Origin: Russula earlei
Taxonomy: Eukaryota; Basidiomycota; Agaricomycetes; Russulales; Russulaceae
Length of the DNA stretch: 64,000 bases
NCBI GenBank assembly: GCA_025769875.1
Contig: JAGFNK010000003.1
Span: 62,001 to 126,000, forward strand
Reading direction: 5' to 3'
The position numbers and the translations under genes are program-made. Every line of letters begins with the position of its first letter. Position 1 is the stretch's first letter. The notes beneath the pieces are model-generated. The model saw only the letters and a program-made list of their open reading frames with translations. It ran no database searches and was not told the origin of the DNA. Shown here piece after piece: positions 1 to 11,791 of the stretch.

Positions 1-3000
1 CGGGCACTTGTACGTCCTGCTTTGCGGTCTTCAAGAGACTCCCTAAGCCAGCCTTGCGTGCGAACAAATCCCCTTCCTCGTTGATGGTCTCCTCCACGCA
101 TGGCGTCAGGAGTTCGCCAGATTCCTGGGGTTCGGGCGATGGTCGGCGTGTTGGCGGTTCCATGGACAAGTCCATGTCGATGATGATTGAGGCCCTACGC
201 CGCAGAGCCGGTTCGAGCGCAAACATCCTGACTGTGGTCGGACTCGGAGGGGCGAGGTGTGGCGTTGAGTCATAGGTGTCCACGCTCGGTCGATCGAACG
301 ACCAGGACCTGACAAGGTCCAATGCAAGTGCGTGGCAACCTGTGGAGTGGATGACCCGATGAACATGTCCGTGAGAGCACTGGGAAAGGGGAGGCTCACC
401 CATCCGCGTGAAAACACGCGCTATTTGCAGTACAAAGTTGAATTCTAGGCGGCCTGAGATCTCGCTGGTGCCCTTTGCGGTTTGAAGCGTCTTGGATTTC
501 AACTGTGAGAAGAGGAGAGCCAGGCTAGGGTCGTCGTAGTGTGGGTTTCCGAATTCGGTGATAGGTATGTCCAATGCGCTAGCGACATCTTGTAGGGGCG
601 TCTAGCAGGTATCGGTCAGGGGAGGTGATGCATCATGGGAACGGGCGGGAACACAAACCACAAGTATCCTTACTGCGAGATCGCGCCGGTGCAATAGCCA
701 AAACGCCCAGCTCCCTAGCCACCTGTTACCCTTTTTGAAAGCCAGAGGGATAACAATCTCATAGAGAATATTACGCAGAACAGGGCCGTCGTCTTGTCTC
801 TCTGTGACACGGGCCAAAGCAACGGCGAGTTGGACGTCATCCAAGTGACGAAGGCAGACATTTACAGCGTCTTTCAGGCTACCCCCAAGAAGGAAGAATG
901 CAGCCGCGTATTCTGGTATCATTCCCGTAAGCGTATATTTACGAGGATCAAGCGAACCGCCCACCAAAACGGCGTTTTCCAAGTAATGCATACGCATTCT
1001 TGAGAGCTGCAGTACGCCATCGTGGTTGTGTAAAATCATTGGACAGGAATTGTAACATGACTGCCTGTTCCTTATGCCATACGGCCTGCCGCCAAAGCCC
1101 CTGAACTAACCTGTGCTTTCCGAGAGCAAAATAGAACAGAGAACATGCGACTGGGTCCCGGGAGTCTCCATTCATGTATTCAGTCCGGGCGATGAGTTCC
1201 ATATGGGATCTCTGCAGGGGTACCCAAATGAATACTCCGTTAAGGGTGGCAGCCGTTACGTACCATCGATTCGGTGGAGTTGAGCCAAAGAAACACGCCC
1301 AATGCACGAGCGTCGCTCCACGTCATTTTGCCTTGACACGCTGCCAACGATGCCGACAGTAGCAGCCCTTGACTTTCACTATGAAATGCCCAGATGATAT
1401 CACGATATCGTAATCGAGCGCGCCTGCCCGTTCGGCGACTAAGAGCTCCTCGCGACTCTGGGCTGCTTGGCGCAGAAGCGCGTTTATTGAGGATATAAAA
1501 AGAGCGCATCGAGATGAGATAGCGGAACCCGTTGGCATCGAGCGCCCTTCGGGAGTCGTCGACCTGAGCAAAACCGCGGTCAAGGTTGAACAATGTTATG
1601 CGCATAGGTGCAAACCTCGAGCATGGCTTGTATGAGCACAAGGAGGTGAGCGTGTTCATTAGGTTTTAAATATGGAAGTGGAGTAGCTTCCAGATAGCTG
1701 AGAAGGCGCTCGATTAGCGAGCGAGAGAAGCCTTGATCATCTAGCCTGCTGTCAATTAGTGGGGATATGTCACGATTCATGCAAAGCTCACTCGTCGGTA
1801 TCGTCTGTGCCCATGAGGAGTGAAGAGTACTTCCGGCGGTGAGGACTCGTGACCTTCCATGTCGTAAGTACAAGGAATTCGATTCAAAAGTATGCCTCAT
1901 ACACACCATTCCTGAAATACGCCTTTTTTCGAAATAATGGTCAATAGGAATGGCGCTCGACTCAAACACGTCGTAATGCAGTTCATGCCATCTTTCCACG
2001 TCGCGAGATAGATTTACAAGAATCTCTTTGACAACGTCGAGCTTGTCTACGTCCCGAAGTGAGCGCTATGAGAAAGGCGAGAGAGAGATATCAAACTTAC
2101 CCCACAAGAGACATTGTAGCAACATCTGAGGATGGTAGTCTGCAAGAGGCCCATTCAGTCTTGCGACGTACTCAAAGAGGCCTTCCTCGGCATCTTCACT
2201 TTCAAGCTGGCGAGAAACCCCATACAGGCACATTTGATGACCGGAACCGACAAGCAACGTGCCATATGCTAACCAGATTGAATCGCTGATTGGGTGTGAG
2301 AGTAGACTAAATCGGTAAAACGGATTTAGTGGGTTGTCTGGACAAAAAGGACGTTTGGACCCACTTTTCTATCTCGATTCTCCTGATGACACCCCAGCCC
2401 GGACCATCGTCGAAGTATGTCATCCGCTGCTCACATAGAACCTCAACATGATACGTGAACCCGACTGCGAGTATGGATTGACCGTCAGGAGTCGAACTCC
2501 AGTCAAGATCGTGCACTTGGTCAGATAAACTCAAAGATTTTGCATACTCCAATCCCGAGGAGAACTCAGACTCCATTGAATCCCAGATCGTAAGCTCCTC
2601 CCCATCCACGCAAGGAACGACTTAATAAGCTCATAAATATCTACCGAGGATTTCGGGAGAGAACTGAACGCACTGAGAACAGTCTTCTTTGCAGAGCTAC
2701 ATCTGGCCATGCGTATTCTTGTTCGACCAGTGCGCACCCTTCCTGTGCAACGCCAACCAGTTCTCCTACCTTCAGGAACCCAAAACATCAACTCGCCGTC
2801 CCTTCCGATGCTTAAGAGGACATCGCGTTCTATGCTTTCCATGCCACGACTCGAAAGCCACCCCATTGGATCTACAGGAAGGACGAATGCTGTCGGGGAT
2901 AACAATGGCAATGGGATTTGGGATACCAGACAAAGTGATGGGGTTTCCCCACTCAAAGCGTGGACATGACATATTGAGGGCGTAGCATCGGCAGTGACGG

Positions 3001-4895
3001 CATATATGCATTCATACGGGGCAGCGCCTCGAGGGGGGAGCGAAAATAGGGATACTATAGAAGGAAGGGGCAGGACGAGCTCTGGCGTGGTATGTAATGT
3101 CAGATTACAAGTAGACGTCGAAAAGGTGGCAAAGGATCGTCCTGGGTGGCTATGTGAGTTCTGGCCAGGCTGCTTCATACGATGTGGACTTGCCTTCATT
3201 CAGCACGACGACAAAGTCCGCCTCTGTCCATCGACCCGTACGCTGTAGTACTGTGCCGAAATCGCGAACCATCCATGCTTCACCACCTGTCTCTCGCACA
3301 ATTGCCAAGCCCGAGCCATCAGGAGTGCGCACGAATTGCTTGATATGGGAGTCCTCATCAAGATCGTGGACGCGGCCGCGTAGGGTGAGACCACCAGATC
3401 GCGAGTCGAAAAAATTCAAAGGCTCGAGTACATGCACAGACAAAGGAGGTGCTGAAACCAAAGCGAGCGTATGTTTGGTAGGACCACGAACAACGCGCAG
3501 GTATGAAGGTGCATGAGGGAGAGACACGGCAATGTTTTGGAGAAGGGTGAGTTGCTTGAGGAGGGTTGGCGGTCGACGGTCTATATTCTAAGAAGGAATG
3601 TGGCTCACGACGAATAACGACAGACAGTGTGCTCACCGCAATAGCTCGAACAGTTAGAGAGCCATCAGGAAGAACCTGTAAGAACATGTCCCATTCATCA
3701 TCGCATATATCTTGAAGTCGTCGTAGTTTCGTGTCATTGATATCAGATGCATCCTTCAGGACAGCCGCCAGTACGCCTTTGAACATTTCCCTATCAAGGT
3801 AAAAAACATTCGAGGAATGGTTGTCTGGTTTTCGTGAGGGTGTGTAAGGAGGTGCTGATATGGACAAATCTAGGGTAGCATGAAGTTGCATGTATTGCGG
3901 TGAGTCTAAAACGGGGATGAATATACGGAGTGTTGCATCACGAGTAACAGTAAAGAGAACGGGACTATCGCTGAAAACTGGGCTTAGTGGGACATGAGAG
4001 TTCGAGCGTTGGGGTCCTCACCGACTGGAAGCCTGTGCAGAGCGCCACATGACGTTTGTTACGGGTCTAGGGTGGGAAATCGCCTGTACCTGCCGACCGG
4101 ATGCGGTCAGGATTATGCCAACTACTTTGGCTTGCTAGATGTTGGTCAAATGGGAAGTGGGGAATGGTCACTGCTGATCCATACCTCCGATGTGGCCGCA
4201 AGATATACCAACGAAGGGGAAAAGTAGACGGAAGACGTCGTCTGAGAACTGTTTCATGGATGTAGTGATGTGGATGCATGATTGAGGAAACAGTGCACCT
4301 TCGAATCCACTTGCATGACCAGGTTGGGAGGTCATTCTCCATGATCAAGGTATATACAGACAGCGTTGACGGCGTTGCGACGGCCAAAAGACCTGGAGCG
4401 AGTAAGTAGTGGCAAAGACCACTGCAAAGAAAGCATACCGGAACTACAGTCAAGAGCGGTGATGTATTTGTCATCGGGAAGAACGAGCGAGGAGTGAACG
4501 AGCCAGGTGCGGACAGAGACACCCGAGAGGGACCAAACGGCAAGCCTCGGTCCGGAAGACGTGGCTACCTGGGAGGGATGAGTGGAGCCCATTGTATCGG
4601 GGAAGAAGACAAACGAGCTTCAATGCGGGGTCGACTGCAAGAGATGTGATACGCGCTCTCGTATGATCGCGGCCAGGAAAGACCTGAGAAAAGGCTAGCG
4701 TACGGACAAGGCGGAGAGAGGTGGCATCGAGGACAACAATCGTATCAGCTGACGGGTAAAGCTGGGAAAATCTCACAAGTGAGGACGGGTGAGATGGAGA
4801 TAAAAGGGACTGACGAGGAGAGACTCTGTGGGGAGGGAGAGTGTGCTGAAGGCCGAGCAAGGTGAGCCAGGAAACGTGCGCACAAGGTTGAGCAT
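1..4895 (-). CDS. RAV1: RAVE complex subunit Rav1 / DmX-like protein, 3' end beyond the left edge
   Basis: Rav1 belongs to the RAVE complex, which promotes reassembly of the vacuolar/endosomal V-ATPase. The gene reads right to left from an ATG at 4895 (MLNLVRTFPGSP, a typical Rav1 start), and open frame continues to base 1, so the C-terminal tail is missing. Pieces recognised in order: N-terminal beta-propeller segments (about 4895-3100, e.g. SLRLVRTLAF, VSVRTWLVHSS, KYITALDCSSG), a middle propeller region (about 3900-2300), and the conserved Rav1 C-terminal domain (about 2000-600), with FLSNDFTQPRWRTAALKNAY and EYAAAFFLLGGSLKDAVNVC as nearly invariant motifs. Several introns of about 50-80 bp interrupt the frame; for example the intron before LYPSADTIVV joins cleanly. 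I did not place every border. It diverges from the FAS1 gene with only 154 bp between the start codons. Confidence 0.88.
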
Positions 4896-5049
4896 CGTGA
4901 TGGACGCGTCAGGGGCTAAGAGAGCGGAGGACAAGGATATGTGACATGACACACACGCGCATACACGCGTCATGTTTGCCACTTGCCATCGTAAGTAAGG
5001 ACACACCCTGCCCATTGCTGCCCTCTTTCTCTCCCCAATCAACATACAA

Positions 5050-7830
5050 ATGCTTCTTTTCCACCTCATTCCCCTTTCCCTTCTCGCTCTCCTTCCTTAC
5101 TCCCTCGCCGACCCCAGCGAACAATACATTTTTCTCCCTTCGCAAGACACGCTTTCAACCACCCTCGTTGACAAGCTTTCGGAGGATCCGGATTACACGA
5201 CCCTCCTTCGCCTCCTCCAACGCGCAAGGCTCATCCCAACTCTCAACAGGCTCGATGGAGCCACTCTCTTTGCACCAACCAATGATGCAATTCACCGTCA
5301 TGCGTCCCTTTCGCGGTTCAGTTCACTCACTGGCGACAACGTCAATGAACAGCTTCGCCAAGAGCTATTCTACCATCTGCTTAACTACACTGTCGCCCTC
5401 CCTAACGACAATGATATTCTTGTTACGAAAACTCTCCACTTTCCCCATGGCTATCCCGGACCCCCTTCTGAGGACCCTCCTCCTTCTCCTCCCTGGCTGC
5501 CCATCCCTGGTGGATCCCTCGGGGGCGAGCCCCAACGGCTTCGAGTAGGTTCGCGAAATGGGCACATTAATGTTGGCGTCGATGCGTTTGGTAAGGGTGG
5601 TGCCCGAGTCATCAAAGCTCCAGTTGATGCAGGCAACGGACTCCTCGTTGGTATTGACGGTGTCTTGCCCGTACCCCCTAGTCTATGTGCGTCCCATTCA
5701 CCTCTATCCCATCCATGTATCTAACCTTTTACTTAGCGAGTGTTGTCTCAACGTATCCGTCCACGTCCTACTTTCACAGAATATTGGACTCCGCGGTGAT
5801 CAGCCGCCTTAATGAGACTGCGGAACTCACTATATTTGTCCCTGTGGACTCTGCATGGAATGCTCTTCACCCTATCGAGAAGCTGTACCTTGAAAGTGAA
5901 TTCGCTACCGATGACTTGATCCGTATCTTTGAAATGCATGCTGTCGTGCATCGTGGCGTTAAATGGTCCGAATCATTCAAACCTGCTATTAATTGTCAGT
6001 CCCTCCCTCACCCCATCGCCGTTATGGTCTAATTCCGTGTAGTGACCACTCTTAATGGAAGGCAAATCAATATTGTTACTACATCCGATAAGGTCATAAT
6101 ATCAGATGCTGAACTCATTCAACCTGACCTATACGCGTCCAATGGGGTCATGCACACTATCTCGTCACTTCTCATCCCTGAAGGCACGCTACAACTGACA
6201 CCGGAGAAATTCCTACTCACATTGAATTGTACCAACTTTATATCCATGATCCACTCTGTCAATCTGAACCGCTTCATCAATGACACCCATGCCAAATACA
6301 CAATCCTTGCCCCTCAAGATGATGTGATCTCGGCGTATGGCAATGAGGACCTGCCTGAGAAGGGCAGCGACGATCTCAAGAGGCTTTTAAAGTACCACTT
6401 CCTTCCAGGTCGTTGGACTCCGAAAACTCTCAAAGACGGCTTGTTGATAGAGACAGCACTGGACGAGCCTGGACTAGCTGGAAAACTTCAGGTATTGGAA
6501 GCGTCAATCAGCCATACTCTCGAGAGCCAAGCCCCGGATGTGCCCTCTATCAGCTTTGCCGGTGCTTCTACCATCGGGGATCCCAGTTAAGTCCCTCTCT
6601 GCACAGCTGGTGCCATCATCCTGATCGATTGAAAACATAGTTGAAGTCAATAACACCGTCATTTACTTTATCTCTCGGCCTCTATTCCCCCCTGTTGATT
6701 CGCTGCAAGTTGCTTTGCCAATGCTCAACTTCTCTTCCTTCCTCGCCGCAATTTTCTCAGCTGATCTCGCGGACATTATCAAAACGAACCCACGCACGAC
6801 GCTACTCGTACCTCATAACGATGCTTTTAAGCGCCTTGGTCAACTTGTTAGCGCACATCTGCTTGCGTCCTCATCCAAAGCCGACCTCAAGAGCGTTATC
6901 TTGCACCATGTCATTGATGGTGTCGTGTACACCGGAGACTTGCGAAACTCGACAGCTAGGACGTACCCAACCTTAGAAGGATCAGATCTACATGTTGAAC
7001 ATACCAAAGGCCACTCCATCTCCTTGACCCCCAGTGGCGGATGGCCCGGCTTGCGTTCTGAGCTTACTCCAATGAATCTACTTTCCTCGACCGGTGTTGT
7101 GCACGAGCTTTCAGACATCTTTATTCCGCGCTCGGTCCACTTGACGGTGGGGAAATTAGCTAAGGCTGCAAAGGGCACCACAATGACGAACTTGATCATT
7201 AAAGCTGGGATGGAGTGGGTACTGAATGGGACAACCCCACCAGCGGACTCGCCTTGGGGTCAGAGTGGTATTTCGGGTACCGGATGGACCCTACTTTGCC
7301 CCTCGGATGATGCTTTCAAGAAGGTCAATCTAACACGATTGCATTCGGACAAGACAGCGATGCAACTGATTGTAGGACAGCACCTGCTCGACACACGGAA
7401 GTCAGCCGAGTTTTCTGAAATTCCGAACAACCAGCCAGTGCGCTTCGATGACTTGGGCACATACGAGACGCTCATTTCCCCCGAATCGACCCATGGTGAT
7501 ATCATATTCCGTGGGACTGAAACAGGCGAAATCGTAGTAGGCATCAAGAACGCTCCAGGAACTGGTGGCAAGATGGATTGGGCCAAGGTCACAGCCTGGG
7601 GGCGTGCCACGACTGGGGGTGGCACGGGCGGCGTTGTTCAGATCGACCGTTTACTGGTCCCCTATGAGCCACCGTTGTTTGTGAAATACGGTTTTCCCGC
7701 AGTGGTCGCAGTCTTCGGCGTCCTCGCAATCTGCCTGTTCTTCATGGGGGTGCGGAAGATTTGGAGATTGGATAGGACTGAGGCGACATACGAACCTATC
7801 GGGGGTTTTGGTAGAGAAGATGACAATTGA
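5050..7830 (+). CDS. Membrane-anchored protein with four fasciclin (FAS1) domains
   Basis: FAS1 domains mediate adhesion at the cell surface. Exons 5050-5686, 5737-5994, 6043-6585 and 6641-7830 give a continuous 875-residue protein; the introns are 48-55 bp with GT-AG ends. It starts with a signal peptide (MLLFHLIPLSLLALL, cleaved near SLA-DP). Four FAS1 repeats follow, seen from the recurring motifs: GATLFAPTNDAI, ELTIFVPVDSAW, YTILAPQDDVI, TTLLVPHNDAF and later WTLLCPSDDAF, each followed by an H/YH motif such as ILHHVIDG. Near the C-terminus one membrane helix (about VVAVFGVLAICLFFMGV) precedes a short basic cytoplasmic tail, so this is type I topology. N-glycosylation sites (NCTN, NGTT) are present. 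Whether the WTLLCPSDDAF unit is a fifth partial domain is open. Comparable fungal FAS1 proteins of this size are vacuolar or plasma-membrane proteins. Confidence 0.88.
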
Positions 7831-8367
7831 TCCTGAGAGCTAGCTTATAGAGTTACATTAACGTATATCATATCCATCCACACTGTATGACGTCCACGTA
7901 CCACATATACAATCTACTGGCGCGTAAAACGGCACGCACGTATGAGAGACCAAATTACCATACGAGCAATCGTTGTACGATAGTATCATTTCATGAAACA
8001 TTTGTAATTCCCGCGTCAACATATTTCCAGATTGCACTTTTGGATCCCTTTTTCCTCTTACACATGGGGAGGTAATATATATATCCCACACTCACCTACA
8101 AAGTTCCTTTCCATGTCCATGCGTCTCGGCTGTGACATCGCACTTTCCACCTCCGTCACTCTCGGAACCACCTGCTTCATCGCCCAGTCCTCCTGGTATT
8201 CCAAAGAGGGTGTCCACCAAACAGACCCCCATGTCCTTGTATCGGTGTCGGAGAGCTCGACAGCTACTTGGGAGGCTCGTGTAACAAAGGATCATGTTCA
8301 ATTCAATTCGCCGAGCATTACGTTTGTTTAAGCCAGCAGCCACGCCTTTCTATACGTGACCGGTGTA
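7831..8367. other. Intergenic, FAS1 gene to transposon
   Basis: No supported gene. Short ORFs on both strands (99 aa at 8032-8331 plus, 83 aa at 8092-8343 minus) overlap each other and match nothing I recognise. The stretch ends at the TA dinucleotide 8366-8367 that flanks the DNA transposon. Confidence 0.5.
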
Positions 8368-8406
8368 CTGTGAGCCACTGGGAACTCGGCAGTTCACTAC
8401 CATCTC
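8368..8406 (+). repeat. Left terminal inverted repeat of the pogo-like element
   Basis: 39 bp, identical to the reverse complement of 16421-16459. Preceded by TA at 8366-8367. Similarity stops directly after CATCTC. Confidence 0.92.
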
Positions 8407-8937
8407 GGCAATTTCATTTTTCCCTGTATCTGCTCAAACAACTCCATTCAAAACTTTGTAGTTATACTACTGAGTACCATTAATGTCGTTCTAGCAAAGA
8501 AAGATGGCAGTCCATTGAGTGGTTCTTGAGTAATATTTTGGCCTGGGGGTCACACCTGCATCACACCTGCATCACATTGCTGTCATGGCAGAGGGGTGGA
8601 GTTTGATTCCAGCTGGGTGATTGGTGATCACATCACTGACCATATGCTGACTTGGAGGCCTCCAAGGATCTGGGTACTCTCTTGATGCCATGTTTATTGG
8701 TGTTCAGAGGAGTCACAGCAGGTGAGATGGAAGATAATGGTTACAATTGTGTGTTGTGTACATGTGTATGAGTGCTATCTTATATACAATAGAATGGAAT
8801 GTATGAATAGAAAATGTTGTAGTATGATGTCAGAGGGGATGTTGTAGTATCTAATATGATGTCACCTGACACTGAGGCATTGGACTCCAATAATGTTACA
8901 GGTGGTCCAGTCTGCCAGCACAAGACCATACATATGA

Positions 8938-11250
8938 GCAGCAGCTACAGGCAGCATTGAGTGACTACTGCAATGGGATCTATCAATCTTTTACTCACAT
9001 GACACTGGCCCATGATGTCAGTGCATTCTATACATGGCTGATAAGTTGGAATCTTATGCTTTCCAAGGCTTCACACCAGATGCTACAAGACAGAGCTTCT
9101 GGGAAATATAAGTCACATCAGGAAACTCACCAGGATGGCCAGCTTCTCAAGCTGGCCCAGGAAAAGGCCTTGCTAGATTGGTGTGACCAGCTGTCCACAG
9201 AGGCAATGCCTCTGGATCAAAAGGCACTGTGGGCTCATGCTCTGGACCTATCTAGCCACTACCCTGGAATAAACTGGCATTATCAGTTCATTAAACAAAA
9301 CTCCAGTCTGACTCTCTCAAAAGCAAGTGGGTTGGATCCAACGCATGCAAAAAACTTTAATAGGACAGTAGTCCATGACTACTTTGCAAAATTACAGGAA
9401 CTGGTGGACATTTATGGTGGGATACCACTGGAACATTAATGGAATATGGATGAGAAGGGAATCCAGATGGGAGGCAGCCATAAAAATAATGGAAAAAAGT
9501 ATCTATTCATGAAAGACCAGAAGCAGCAATATCACATCAAGAGCAACAGTCTGGAGCTTGTCTCCATCATTTAATGCATTTTGGCAGCAGGATCTTGTTG
9601 GAAATGCAGCCACCACGTGGCAGAGAAATGGACCGAACTGGACTGGATAGTTAGAACACCGTGTTGATACCACTGTTCCTTTTTTCCCTCAGTCTTTCAT
9701 ATACAAGACTGAGGTCAGTAGCACATTCCTTTACCATTTATATATACTCATTATGTACATAGCCTTCGTCCAACAGGTTAGCTTACTAACCTAATACTAG
9801 TCTTTCATATACAAGACTGAGCCTTCATCCAACAGATCTCTTATGCCATCAGGATTTGTTCTCTCAGATGGCCTGCTGCCTGACTGCCAGGATTTGGAGG
9901 GTGTTGGAAGGTGAGATTCAATCTGGCAGTATGGCAGTGTAAACTGATTTCACCTTCACAGTGTTGTGACATCCCCTTCTGGATGGACAGATCATGAAAT
10001 ATGCAAGCAGTGGTTCTGATCTGTGTTCATTCTGGTCACTGCTACTCATCATGTTAATGACAAACCAATTGTATTGACCTTTGACAGGCACAACTTGCAT
10101 GAGACCCCAGCCATGCAGCAACTTGCATATGACAATAAGATCATACTCTTCTGCCTCCCTTTGAAAACTACACACAAGCTTCAACCACTTGATGTGTTGG
10201 TTTTTGCACCAGTCCAATGCATGTGGTCATCACATTGCAATTGCCACCTTGCCAAAGGCATCAAGATCACACGCAATAATGTTATCCATAAATACATGGT
10301 TATTTGTAAAGTTGTCACCCTGGACCTCATTCAGAACATGTTCTGCAAGTCTGGAATCTGGCCCCTCAATCTGTCAGTCTTCACTGAAGAAGACTTTGCA
10401 CCTAGCAAGGCATTGTCATCTTCATCACACTTCCCTCTTCATACCTGATAGAGGTTCCAACCTCACCTCCTGCAGTCAGCTTGGATCTCAGTTCTGAAAC
10501 TAGTGACACTGATTATATTGCCTCAGACTTGGAGGGAGGTGCTAGAGACATGACCAGCAGCCACAAATCCTCAACATCCCCTCAACAACTGTGACTGACC
10601 CCCACTTATGTGCTTGTAATGCAATGATCACACACACATCTTCAGCACAGAACATGGAGGGGATTCTTTCTGATCACCAAGCTGTCTCTCTGTGCTCCAA
10701 GATCAAACACAGAGCCATGACAAGCTGATTCCAAAATACAATCACTTTGTCATGAAGTTTTGGTCCTTTCCCAAACTGTGATTATGCAAGCATCACAATT
10801 GAGTGTGGCAAATGCACACTGCACAATTGCTCAGTGAGAGGCCAACAATTTGCATGTGAAGTTTGCAAGTCAGCAAAAGACAAGACCTCATGCTTCAACA
10901 AAGATCAAGGCCCAGTTTGTTACACATCCTGAGCTGAAGGAGGTGTTTGAAGCAGAGGAACAAGACTGAATTAACCAGGAGAGAAAAGAAACAAAAAAAT
11001 GTGCTGAGAAAGCTACTGAAGATTCAGCTCATGCTATACAAATTAGTGAAGGCACTGTTTCAAAGGTTTTTGACAATTCTTTTCATCATACAAGCAAGTC
11101 AAGTGCAAGGGAGACCTTATGATGATTGCAGGTGCACTCAAGCTCTCAATGGAGGGCACCACATGTGAACTCACCACATGGATCAAAGAGCAGCTTGTTG
11201 CACATCCTGAGTTGGAAAACAACCAACAATTTGTGGGACTTTATGGCAGA
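8938..11250 (+). pseudogene. Decayed pogo/Jerky-type DDE transposase, split by a solo LTR
   Basis: Family role: cut-and-paste transposition. The N-terminal part (8957-9439) has the CENP-B/Tc5-type helix-turn-helix region with LDWCDQLSTEAMP and AKNFNRTVVHDYFAKL, where the family has FNRTTVHDYF. After a stop and frame change the NMDEKGIQMG motif follows (about 9440-9475). The catalytic DDE domain resumes after the solo LTR and includes PIVLTFDRHNLHETP (second Asp region) and LPLKTTHKLQPLDV (10023-10448), then KSGIWPLN and FTEEDFAPS. A degenerate basic coiled C-terminal tail (THPELKEVFEAEEQD) lies near 10920-11090. Stops and frame changes throughout make it non-functional. Confidence 0.82.
9596..9834 (+). 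mobile_element. Solo LTR (239 bp), copia family related to the element at 11476
   Basis: Begins TGTTGG and ends CA. It is flanked by a perfect 5-bp duplication GATCT (9591-9595 and 9835-9839) and interrupts the transposase frame, which resumes directly after it. Its second half resembles the 247-bp copia LTR: both carry the CAGTCTTT...CAAGACTGAG hairpin twice and the motif ACAGGTTAGC or ATAGGTTAGC. It is therefore a diverged member of the same LTR family, left after LTR-LTR recombination. Confidence 0.88.
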
Positions 11251-11475
11251 TGACATACTAGTAATAATCACCATCCCTCCTCATTGTCCCTGGCCTCATC
11301 AATAGGACCCTCACTGGCACATCCATTTGCACAGCTGCCTTCACAACACTCTTACAGTACTGCACCATACACTACTACTACACCATCATTCCAGATTCCA
11401 CTCAAATAGATGCTACTCCTGTTTTCCCTAGTCCCCACCTAATTAAATTGCCGTTGTACTAACATTTCATCCCAG

Positions 11476-11722
11476 TGTTGGACGTGCAGCTGCTAAGTGC
11501 CACATGAACAGACAATCCAGACCGTACGTGTAAATAATTTGAATTTAGTTATCGTTCGTTTTCCCTCAGTCTTTTACACACAAGACTGAGGTCAGTACTA
11601 CACCTTCCTTTACATTTCTTTATAGCTAATACTGTACATAGCCCTTATTCCATAGGTTAGCATAATAACCTGAATACAGTCTTTTACACACAAGACTGAG
11701 CCCTTATTCCATAGCTTTAACA
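11476..11722 (+). repeat. 5' LTR of the copia element
   Basis: 247 bp, TGTTGG...ACA. Contains two copies of an imperfect hairpin (CAGTCTTTTACACACAAGACTG) and the TAGGTTAGCA motif. Nearly identical to 16104-16350. Confidence 0.93.
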
Positions 11723-11733
11723 GATTATGAGAC
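11721..11733 (+). other. Probable primer-binding site for a half methionyl-tRNA
   Basis: CAGATTATGAGAC at the LTR border is complementary to the anticodon arm of elongator tRNA-Met as I recall it (loop CTCATAA), not to a tRNA 3' end. Priming from an internally cut Met-tRNA is known for Drosophila copia (initiator tRNA). The match here is from memory and needs checking against this genome's tRNAs. Confidence 0.5.
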
Positions 11734-11791
11734 CTGGTCGTCCCTGACATCACAAACTCCCACCAGCTTCCAAATCGCATAACAAAACACC

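Noticed and set aside
8092..8343. 83-codon minus frame ending before the transposon, considered as a gene cut by the insertion
   Set aside because: No matching remainder is found beyond 16461, and no family is recognised.
8575..8625. tRNA-like or SINE-like A/B boxes (TGGCAGAGGGG, AGTTTGATTCC)
   Set aside because: The two boxes are only about 14 bp apart, no cloverleaf can be drawn, and no poly-A or tail repeat follows.
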